Positions 7,957-19,900 of a DNA stretch of 20,877 nucleotides are shown in pieces; position 1 is the first letter of the stretch, and each line of letters begins with the position of its first letter. This DNA is from CAZJBS01 sp964544475. Lineage in GTDB: Bacteria; CLD3; SB21. Where the stretch lies: positions 1 to 20,877 of the forward strand of contig CAZJBS010000043.1 of NCBI GenBank assembly GCA_964544475.1, given 5' to 3'. A program made the position numbers and the translations under genes. A model generated the notes under the pieces. It was not told the DNA's origin. It saw nothing but the letters and a program-made list of their open reading frames with translations, and ran no database searches.

Positions 7957-10900
7957 ATGAAGCGTTTCCTGGAGAGATTTGGGTTCTTCGCCATATTGTC
8001 TTTGGCGAGTACCGCCATTGTCGCCCAAACGCACTACACGACCGTGGCAGATGGCGACTGGAGCGATCCACTCGTTTGGAGTCCAAACGGCGTACCCGGT
8101 CTCACTGATACGGCTACTATATCAGCCGCTCGTACCGTGAGCGTCTCGGCCAATGCGTCGATCCACAACCTTCGGATCGAAACAGGAGCCACGCTTGCCA
8201 TCGGCACGGCCTTCCGAATGGATGTAGCGGGTGACTGGTTCAACGAAGGAAACCTGCAATATGGCTCAGGGCTCGTCTCCTTTGCTCCTGGCGGGCCGCA
8301 CTGGATGGGTGGCAACGGTACGGGGTTCTGGCGTCTCGAGATACAGGGCCCGACCTACTCCATGTCCCCGTTCTCGACGGATTCGCTGGCACTTATCGCT
8401 GATTCCCTGGTGACGAATGAACAATGGGAAATTTATGGCGAAGCTCAGATCACCAATGTTGTCACAGGCAGCGGTTCGATGGTGATGGACGTCTTGAGCC
8501 GGACGGTGACCAATAATGGCGATGTTCAAGTGCCGGTCACCATCATTTCTGAAGTCTTTCTGGATGGGACGGGATCGTGGAAAGACATGACGGCGGGATA
8601 CGAAATGGGGCTCTATTTCAACAGCGACATTCATGTTGTCGGGGGCATGCTTGATCTTCCTTCCAGCATTCAATTCAACAACCACCATCTTCTCCTGGAC
8701 AACAGCACTTTGATCGCCGGCGGCACCTACGTTGGAGGAACCGGTTCCATTCGGACCAGCGGCCTGTGCGACATTACGAATAATTCAGGATCTCTGTACG
8801 TCCTCCTTGATGTGACATCTGGCCATACGATCCTGACCGGATCCATGGAAGCCGGCGTAGTCGTCCGCTCCTCGGCCACTCTGGAAGCGAATGGCTATAT
8901 CTACATCTATGAGTTTCTCCAGATTGAAACCGGCGCTGTTGTGACCATCCCCGGCTACGTGCTATACCTGAACTCGAGTGAAGGTGGATCTCTCACCAAC
9001 AACGGGAGTATCGACGGCGCGGTGGAATTGGAATCCGAATATTCCATTGATGGCAACGGCTCCTGGGGTCAGCTGTCCGTGCCTCAGTTTCGAACGGCCT
9101 CCGTCAATGACGACATCACCATGACCAATGTTGCCCTGGTGATTGGCGGGGAGTTCAACATCGATGCCGACAGCGTCACGATCGTGGACGGATCCATCGG
9201 TCTTAATGGCGGATCCATACGCTTTGGCCGACTCCGCTTGAATAACACATCGTTCTATGGAAGCGGAGGCGGCACGGTCAGCAGCGAAGTGGCCATTGTA
9301 GGTGGGAGTTGCCTCTTTTTCGGGAGCGTACAATTGTCCAGCATGGTTCACATTTACTCCGATGCGAACCTTTCTCTCGACGGCGACACCAGCTTTGACG
9401 TCTATGGTAACGTCCGTGTGGAGAGTAATGGGGTCATCAATGGTTCGAGCGACGTGACCGCCCGGTACGGCGAAGGGCAATCATTCATCAATGATGGATT
9501 GGTCGAGGTCTCCGTCAATTTCGATGATGAAGGGAGTGGCTGGATTGGCGGTGATGGCCAGTGGCACGGCATTTCTGTGGCGACGGAAATGTCCCTTCAA
9601 TCGCTCGGCACACTGACGCTGGCCTGGGGCAGCCTGTTCGTCAACGGTGTCCTGGATATGCAGTCGTTCGATCTGATACTGCAGGACGCCTATGTCTACA
9701 TCGGGGACGTTGGATCCATCACAGGCGGTGGTCGAATTGTGGCCCGGGGGAATTCAGCCATTGACAATGAATCCGGGGGAAACTGTACGACAAGCCTTCG
9801 GGTGGAAGAAATGCTCACCTACAATGGCTTCCTCAACGGGCCTTTGCTCGAACTCACGCATGTTGGCGCGAACCTCCTTGGGTGGGCGATGTACTGCCGG
9901 TCGTCGCAAGTGCACAATTTGGGCACGATCGACTTTGGAGATGCCCTCCACTTCGATGGAGGCGAAAGCCAGTTCTTGTATTCGTCCGGATCGATGGGCA
10001 GTATGGTCATTGAATCGTTCACCAACATCATGCTCGGGTCCGATCTTACCATGGAGGGTGATCTCGTCGTCAATAACGCGAGCCTCGATCTCCAGAACTG
10101 GCGTGTCCTTGTCAATACTCCGTACGCCGTTCAGCTTCTAAGTGGAGGACAGCTGTTTCGAACCAGCGGGTACATCGCTGGCCCATTACGGTTGCCCATA
10201 ACTACTTCGGGAACGTATGTGTACCCCTTGGGCACTGCCAACGGCTATTCCCCGGTGACAATCAATGTATCCCAATTGTTTGTTGGCGACTTCGTGACGG
10301 TCAGCCCCTTTCAAGGGGTGCATCCGGAAGCCGGCACGGCCTCGGAATTCCTGAAGCGTTATTGGATCATTACTCCCAATCCGTCTTTCGTGGCGGACTA
10401 TGATATCACGTTCACGTACCTGGATGTTGATTTCAATTCGGGCCTCATTGAGCACACGGCCGACGAGCAGAATATGATCCTTGGCAGCTATGCGGGGGGA
10501 GGATGGACGTTTCCGTCGACGGCCACGCGAGACACAACGGGTCCGGGTGGATGGTTACGTACCGCGATACTCAGCGAAGGGGATGTGGGAGCCTTCGCGG
10601 TCGCAAAGTCCATGGGATCTTTCCAATCCACGTTTGCCGGAGGTCACATCACATCGGACACGGTATGGACCACCGGCACAATCCATGTGACCGGGGATGT
10701 TTTTGTCGATGACGGTCATACGCTGACGATCCAGCCGGGCACAACCATTTCGATGGACGGTTGGTACAAGATTGACGTGAAAGGCCGGCTGCTGGCTGTC
10801 GGGAAGCCGGATAGTCTCATCACCTTCACGCGATCCGACACCACGGGGTTTTCCAATACCGGGACGACAAATGGGGGCTGGCACGGCTTGCGATGGTTTG

Positions 10901-13900
10901 AAACGCCTCCGGCGAACGATACGTCACTCGTCGAATACTGCCACTTGAATTTCGGCAAAGCGGTTGGCGCTTATCCCGAAAACACGGGCGGAGCCATCTA
11001 TGCCGACAACGGATCAACAAGCAATCGTTGGCTGGTTCGCGTCGCCCATTCGATTATTGAAAACAACTATGCCGCGCAGTCCGGCGGAGGCCTATACGTA
11101 AGGACTCCCGGCGGCAACGACCAGAATCGCGTTGGTGTAGTCATCGTCGGGAATGCCATTCGAAATAACAAGACGGGAAGCACGGGTGGAGGCCTATATT
11201 CCGACCACGCCAACACGGTCATACAGAACAACCGCATCGAATTCAATTCGGCCGGCTACGGAGGAGGATTGGCCGAGATTGGAAACGGCACGCCGCAAAT
11301 CGTCAACAACCTGATCAACGGGAATCACGCCGACGATACGGGAGTTGGGAGCCAGCAGGGTGGGGGCATCTACTGCCAGAGTACGTGGTTTTCCATCAAG
11401 TATGCCAATAACACAATCGTCAACAATACGGCGGAATACGGCGGTGGCGTGAGCATGGGTTCATCGGCCATGCCGAGTTTTTACAACAATATCGTGTGGA
11501 ACAACTGGGCGACGGTTTCCGGTACGCAATTCTACAACAGCTATACGGGTTGGCCGCAACAGACGTTTGCCTACAATGACATCCAGGGCGGTCTCGATGC
11601 CTTTGGGTTGGCGCAGCCCTTTGGAGGTACGTACGAAGAGAGCAATATCAATGCCGACCCGATGTTTCTTGGCGGCGGCCAGGATCCTTTCCGGCCGGGC
11701 GACAACAAGTCGCGATGTATCAATGGCGGCTCGACGGCGATCAGTGGCCTGGTTCTGCCGGCGACGGACCTGATGAATAATCCACGTGTGTACGATGGCG
11801 CCTACATAGACAAGATAGACATGGGGGCGTATGAGTTCCAGGGCGATCCCTACGGCATGTCGGGAACATACGTCATTGGAACCGGCGGCGACTATCCGAC
11901 TATTCAGGCCGCCGTCAACCACCTGAACGCTGTCGAAGTCACGGGTCCGGTGATTTTTGAACTGGTCAGCGGCACCTACGTGGAACAAGTGGAGATCGAT
12001 TCGATACGAAACGTCGGGGAAGGTCCGAACGTCGTGACCTTTCAATCCCAAACCGGCGTGGCTGAGGACGTCATCTGGAGATTCAGTTCCACATCAGCCG
12101 ACTCCAACTGGGTTGTCTCACTCAGAAAGGCAGATTTCGTCATTTTTCGGAATCTGACGTTTGTTGCCGATGGACCGTCCTATGGCCGGGTGATGGATAT
12201 TGGGGACCATGCGACCATATTCGGTCTCGAGGGTTGCGTGTTTATTGGCTCGGCTGTCGCCCCGGTTGGAAACGCGCACTCCTTGATATACTCCGACGAC
12301 GCGGCAGGGACTCAGATTTTCATTGCCCAAAATTGTCTGTTCGAAAATGGTTCAAGAGGCGTTGATCTGAGTGATCCCACCGATTCGTTGGACTTCGCCA
12401 TGGTGGTCGGTTGTGAGTTCAATAACCAGACGGAATTTGGATTGTCCATTGACGGCACCTACGGCATTCAGATTGACACGAACATCATCACATCGAATCA
12501 CGAAACCTATCAGGCCGGTATTCGTTGTTCCCGCCTGTCCGTACCGCCCAATAGCGTGACCATGTATGCCTGGGCCTCCACGGTGAGCAACAATCGCATT
12601 GCCATTGGTGAAGGAGCGGCCATCAGAATACTGGCATCCGATGCGCCTACGCTGATCGGGAACAACTTCATCACTGTCGGCGGGAACACTGGTGGAGAGT
12701 ACTACGGCGTGGACGTGATCGACTCCAGGTACCTGATGATTTATTTCTCCAGCATACACGTGACGTCGTCGGATATCGTGAACAGTGCGGCGGTGCGCAC
12801 GGACGCAACGACCCAGGAACTGGATGTTCAGAACAGCCTCCTCGTTCACAGTGGAGGCGGACGGGTGTACCAACTGAACAGTGCTGCCGCACTGACGGGT
12901 TCCGATCACAACGACCTGTTTTCGACGGGACCTCAGCTTGTGGAATGGAACAGCGTTCCTTACTCCGACCTGGCGGCATGGCAAGGAAGCAGCGGATACG
13001 ATATGAGCTCGTTCTCAGTGAATCCCGGATTTGTCACCGATACGGATCTTCACATCGAGAACCCATTGCTGGATGGAATGGCGTCCGAGATCAACGGCAT
13101 TTTCAACGACATAGATGGCGATGCTCGGGATGAGATGAACCCGGACATTGGAGCGGACGAGTATGTGCTCATGCCTCCCGCTGTTCCGTCGGGTCTTACG
13201 GCCCATGCGCTTGTGGATTCCGTTGTTTTGCATTGGAACGCGAATACGGAACCCGATCTCGGGTATTACATCATGTACCGGAGTACGATTCCTGAATTCA
13301 CGCCGACGCGATCGGATTCCATCGCCCGCATCAACAAACCGACCACGATGTTTGTCGATCATACGGTGGTAACCGGCGAAGAGTACTACTACGTCATCAC
13401 GGCGCTCGATCAGTGGGACAACGAAAGCGAGTTCTCAGGGGAGGAGTATGCGTTCGTGTCCCCGATGGTCATCGCCGAAGGCCACATTCCGTTCAATATG
13501 ACGTGGGCGTCGGACACGGTGCATGTGGTCGGCGACGTGTTCATCGACAATGGAACAACACTGAAAATTCGGCCGGGGGTTCATGTGGCTTTCGAAGGAT
13601 GGTACAAGATCGACGTGAAGGGGCGACTGCTGGCCGTTGGCAATGCGGACAGTATGATCACGTTCACCCGGAGCGACACCAGCGGATTCCACAACACGGG
13701 CATCACGGATGGCGGATGGCATGGCCTGCGATTCTTCGAAACGCCGTCAACGAATGATACGTCCCGCATTGATTTCTGCCTGTTGGAATATGGCAAAGCC
13801 ATTGGGACGTATCCCGAGGATTGCGGCGGCGCCATTTATGCCGACAATGGTAACACCAACAACCGCTGGCTTGTTTCGATTACGAATTCCGTCATACGTC

Positions 13901-16900
13901 GCAATTATGCCACTCGCGGCGCCGGCATCTACCTGTTTACGCCAGGAGGCAACGATTTCAATCGAACCGCCATCAACGTCATCAACAACCAGATCGAAGA
14001 AAACAACGCCTCCTATTCCGGTGGTGGCATTCATACGGACCATACCGATCCGACGATTGTCAACAACGACATCGGCAATAACACCGCACAATACGGAGGC
14101 GGTATTTATGTGAATGGCAGCGGTATTCCGAAAATCACCAACAATGTGGTTCACGACAACCACGCCGATGATGCGGGAGCGGGCAGTCAGCAGGGTGGCG
14201 GGATTTACTTCCAAAGCACATGGTGGTCCATCAAAGTGGCGAACAACACAATCGTGTATAATACTGCGGAATACGGTGGCGGCGTGGCCTTCGCCCATCA
14301 GGGCCAGCCCAGTCTTTCCAACAATATCCTCTATGAGAATCTTGCCACCGCCAGCGGCTATCAGGTCTACGTGGGGTATACGGCATCGTCCAGCCAGGTA
14401 TTCAACCACAACAATATCCAGGGCGGTCTTGGCGGGTTCGGCCTTGGAGAGACATTTGGAGGGACGTACCTTGGAACGAATTTTGATGCCAACCCGGAGT
14501 TCACCGAAGAACCAGTTCATCCTTTCGCGCTGAGTCATTATTCGCCCTGTGTGAATACGGGTGCGGGCAGTATTGCCGGGCTTAACCTGCCGACCACCGA
14601 CCACATGGGTAATCCGCGCGTATTCAGCGGGGCCACTACCCGCGTGGATGTAGGGGCGTATGAATTGCAGGAGCATCCGACGTGGCTAAGTTTTGCCATC
14701 GGTACAATCAATGGCGATGTCGTTTGGGACAGCGATACGGTTGGCGTCCTGGGAGAAGTCATTGTGCCGGCTGGAATGACCCTGACGGTGCAACCAGGGA
14801 CCGTTGTTGGTATGGCCATCGGAGAAGACTATCATTATCCGGGCGGTGTGAATCTGGGTATGCTTCGCGTGGATGGCAAGCTCATGGCCGTGGGAACAGA
14901 AGCCGAACCTATTCACTTCATGCCTGCCGGCGAGGGATACTGGGGAAGCATAGTGTTCACACCAACCGCCGACCCGGCCGGACGCATGAGTTACTGCACT
15001 TTGGAATACGGGAGCGGTATCGATAGTGTAGATCATCTCTACAATGCCGACGGCATGCTGGCCTTCTATCATTCCGGTGTGGCGATCGATCATTGTACAT
15101 TCCGTGGGGGTGACCGCGCCAGCATCTGGGGTGAGCAGGCGGCCCTAACGCTGGATCAATGCAAAGTGTTGCGTAGCTACGTAAGTGAGGCGATCCGGAT
15201 TCGCGCGGCTTCCACATTATCCATACAACGATCCGAATTGGTGTATTCTCTTCTTTGGGCAGAGGGCGCATCTTTCGCGGCAATCGATCATTGCAGTTTC
15301 TTCAGCGACGACGACGAGAACCCGCTCATTCGTAGCGAATCGGGGTCTGTCGTCACCATGACAAACTCGGCCATGTCGCCGGTGTCATCTCCTGTGGACG
15401 AGAACGGTGGCACCGTTGCCATTTCGTTTTCTATGGTCGACGGTGGGGGGCCCCAGACCTATCCTGGCATAGGAAACATATCCGGTGATCCCTCCTATGT
15501 GGATCCGTACAATTTCGATCCGAATCTGAATCTGAATTACAATTCAGCGTGTATTGATGCCGCCGATCCTGTTGAAGTGCCCGTCGACAGCGGCGGCCAA
15601 AGGGCCGACATCGGTGCATTCGAATACTTTGGATATGTCGTCAAACACTACATCGGTGGTGGTGGGCACTATGGCTTTGGACGGTCCAAGGTGGCAGTGA
15701 ATGTCATAGACGACAACGCGGACAGTCTGAGAATCACACTGTATGATTCGCCGCATCCGGAAGCCGAATCGTACATGATCAACCGATATTTTGAAGCGCA
15801 GACCGACGGGGGATGGCTGACCGGAGACCTGAGTTTTACCTTCGAAGAATCCGATACGGCGGGGCGCGGTTGGGGAGATCGACTGGCGCTGTATGCGAAT
15901 AGCGAGGGCTGGATCAATTATGGGGGTGTTCTTTCTGGAAACACGATCACCGTTCCGGCAACCAACGAGTTCTATAACGACTGGATACTCGGGTGGAACG
16001 ACATCGAGCCGCCAACGGCTCCGTTCTTTACCAGTACACCGGTGATTACGGCGTTTGTCGATTCGGCCTACATGTACTCGATATCTGCCGTGGATGTGAA
16101 TGAGGAAGGGCTCATGATTGCGTCGGTCGGACCTCCGGCCATTGATCAGGAACTGACGGCATCCAACCAGGGAACTGCCGGTATCGACCAATGGCAGTCC
16201 TTCACGGCAGGATCGACCGGATTGTTGACTCGAATTGAATGGCATACGAATGGATTCAGTTCCGGTCCGCAGCCTTTCACCTATTCGATCTACCTGGGGG
16301 AGGGCACCGGTGGATTATTGTTGTACAGCGGCAGTTCGTCCTTCGACACGCCTTTTGGCAATTGGTTTTCCATGGATATTCCGGACAGTCTGGCGCCATT
16401 CGTGTATATGGAAAATCAGTATACCGTAAGACTTCAATTCGAAGGCACGTATTCTCAGATGCTCCTAAATAATGCCAATCCATACTTGGCCGGCATGTAT
16501 TATTCCAGCGACTATGGCCTTCAACCCTCCTGGGACGTGAATTTCAGGACATACATACGTCCAACCGGCACTTTGCCTTCCTTCCTCAGTTTGGCAGACT
16601 ACGGCGACGGCACGGGATCGTTGTACGGGATGCCCGGATGGACAGATATCGGTATCCATCCCGTCTCGTTATTGGTCCACGACGGTCAACGCAATGGATT
16701 CCAGGACTTCGCCATAGACGTTCAGTCCCTGGCGCCGCCGGCCCCGACGGGGTTCTGGGCCATCAGCGCCAACCAGTCGGCCCATTTGACATGGGATAAG
16801 AGCCTGCTTGGGGACGTGGTCAAGTATCGTATTTATCGACGTCAAGACCTGGTCTACAGTGTCATTGACTCCAACCTGTCGGTCGATGATACGACGAAGA

Positions 16901-19900
16901 CATTGGCCGCACTGACCAACGATTCTCTGTATTATTTGAGCGTGACGGCTGTCGCCGGATCCGGGCAGGAAAGCCCTTACTCGGTCGAAGATGTGGCCGT
17001 GCCCGTCGTTGAGGCAGGAAGGGCCATATCCTTTGACGGAGTCGATGATTATGTGGACGCTGGCGGAGCAAGCGCGTTTGACTTGATCGGTGATCTGACC
17101 GTGGAGGCGTGGCTTTATGTCAACGCCATGCCTGCCGACGATTGGGTCCGTGTAGTCGGGAAATCCGGTACTCTCATAACTGATCCCCGAACATTCGGTC
17201 TCTGGTACCATTCGAATGGGACTGTTCTGTTCCAGACTTCCGGAAACGCCGCCGCCGGCGCCGGCACACTGAACACCGGACAATGGTATCACATGGCCGG
17301 AGTGAATTCCGGCGGCAATCTCACGCTGTATTTGAATGGTGAAGTGATAGCGACGGGCAGTGGTGCGCCACCGATTTCGGTCGGTCCCCTGACGATTGGC
17401 GGCGCTCCGTTCCACTCCCTTCACAATGGTCTGATTGATGAAGTGAGAATATGGAATCTCGCCAGAACTTCGGAAGAAATCAGAGGATCGCTTCATAGGC
17501 CGCTCCAGGGCCATGAAAGCGGTCTCGTGGCTTTGTATCACTTTGATGAGCCGTACGGTCCCATAACATATGATGCGGCGCACGATGCACTCAATGCCGT
17601 CCTGGCTTTCGGCGCCGCTACCGTCGTGTCCGATGCCATGGCCCCGACCGCATTAAAGGGAATGGCCGCTTATGCGGGCAACGGTCGCGTTGACCTCGCA
17701 TGGCGACCGAACTTTGAAGCGGATATCGCCAAGTATTATGTCTATCAAGGCTTGGCTTCCAATCCAACCACGCTCGTCGATTCTACGGCAACCGCCATGG
17801 ATACAACCATTGGTCTTGCCGGATTGACCAATGGCCTATTGCACTACTTCCGCATAGCGGCGGTGGATAGTTCTGGAAGAGCGGGGTCGTACTCAAATGA
17901 AGATGCCGCCGTTCCGGTGGTAGAGGCGGGGAACGCCTTAAGTCTGGCGGATGGCCAGTATGTGACCCTTGGTTATCAACCGGCCCTGGACTTTGGCAAT
18001 GGCGATTTCACGATGGAAATGTGGATCAAACCGGCCAATGTATCGGGATCGAAATACCTGATCCACAATCGGGGTTGGATTCCGGATTGCAGTACGCCGT
18101 TCTTCGTCCTGTCGATGGAGGGCAGTCAACTCTCCTTTGCCATCGGCGCGTACAACTGCTACTTCCCATACTCTCCTCCTTCGTTGGTGGCGGGTCAATG
18201 GCAGCATATTGCCGTAACGCGAAGTGCGAATAGTACTCTGACGTATTACATCAACGGCATTCCGACGGTGTTTCCGGATTTGCCTGGATTTAATGGCAAT
18301 TTCTATACGGGAAACGCCGTGGAAATCGGGCGTTGGGTGGATTATTGGGCGGCGCAATACGTTGGCGAGATGGACGAAATCCGGATCTGGAACGTCGCGC
18401 GCAGTGCACCACAGATACAAAACAGTATGGTCAGGCCTTTGACAGGCTCTGATAGCGGTTTAGTCGCTTACTATCGGTTTGATGAAGGCGTGGGTACAAA
18501 CACGTACAATGGATCGGCCAATGCTTTCAATGGTTTTCTGGCTGGCTCTCCGGCATGGACCATATCGGGCGCCATGGCGCCTCAGAGCCCCTCCGGACTC
18601 TATGCCGTCGCCGGGGCTGGCCATGTTGAACTGAACTGGAATCCTGCCAAGGAACCGGATTTCAACAAATACTATGTCTATGGTGACGTCAACCCAAATC
18701 CAACAGTCCTGATCGATAGCACGACGGCAGGCGATCGGCAAGATACGTCCATAGTCATCAGCGGCCTGACCAATGGGCAAACCTACTATTTCCGGGTGGC
18801 ATCACAGGACAGCGCCGGACTTGTCGGGCCGTATTCCAAGCAAGACGCGACTGTTCCGATCGCCGGAGCCGGAAACGCCAGAGCATTTGATGTGGGCGAT
18901 TGGGTGACCATTCCGAACACAACGGATTCGATGCTCTATGGCGCCAGCTTCACCTTGTCCGCCTGGGTACGATTCGATAACAGCGCATCCCCGGCTACGC
19001 AGATGATCATCGGCAAACATCTGAGCGGTTCCGCAAACGGATGGGGACTGGTCGCCGCCAGCAATGGCTATCTTGTGGCGTTGAGCCCACCGACGTATCT
19101 CTATTCTCATCAGAAATATGGTGACAACCAATGGCACCATGCAGCCATGGTGTATCGTAACATCGGCCCGGGCATTGCACGGATGCTGCTGTACGTCGAC
19201 GGTATTCCAATCGATAGTACCGTCGTTGCCAATTCACCTTCCAACGGCGAACCGATCACCATTGGTGGCATTCCATCCGATCCTCTTTCCAGTTTTGTGG
19301 GCGATATTGACGAAGCGCAGATATGGAACCGGGAACTCGGCGAATCGGAGATACGTTCACTCATGTGGCAGGCCGCCCGCGGAGACGAGCAGGGATTGTT
19401 GTATGCCTACCATCTGGATGAATCTTCGGGGACCACGGCGTTGGACGCCTCCCGATCAGGATACGACGGTTCGATTACAGGAAATCCGGATGTGATTCTG
19501 TCCGGGGCGATGAGATTGCCGGCGCCACAGGGTTTCTTTGCCATGGCACAGAATGGGCAGGTGGAATTGCAGTGGGATCCCGTCACCAACGCCACTCACT
19601 ACAGAATCTACTCGGACGTCAACCCAAATCCATCCATCCAGATTGACTCGACCACAGGCTTCTCGAAGACGATCAGTGGCCTGACGAATGGATTTTTGTA
19701 CTATTTCCGTATCGCCGGTGTCCGTTCGGATGTGGAAGGACAGTACTCGATAGAAGACGCCGCCGTGCCGGTGATTGAGGCCGGAAATGCGCTGGTTCTG
19801 GATGGTGTGGATGACTATGCTGAAAGTCCTTCCGACGGCGCACTGGCCGTGTCTATGTTTGCCGACTGGTCTGTGTCGGCTTGGGTTCGTCCAGCACCAT

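Noticed and set aside
11860..13165. Active pectinesterase or pectate lyase
   Set aside because: The opening motif fits the superfamily fold, but I could not find the conserved catalytic Asp/Asp/Arg arrangement. It is called pectin-lyase-like only.
13747..14676. Long minus-strand open frame (309 codons) opposite beta-helix B
   Set aside because: The + strand encodes a recognisable, duplicated beta-helix here. The antisense product is rich in I, V, N and G mirrored from GGN codons, with no RBS and no recognisable domain.
16669..17583. Long minus-strand open frame (304 codons) opposite Fn3 and LamG1
   Set aside because: It is a shadow of clear Fn3 and LamG coding sequence on the + strand; no family is recognised and no upstream signals are seen.
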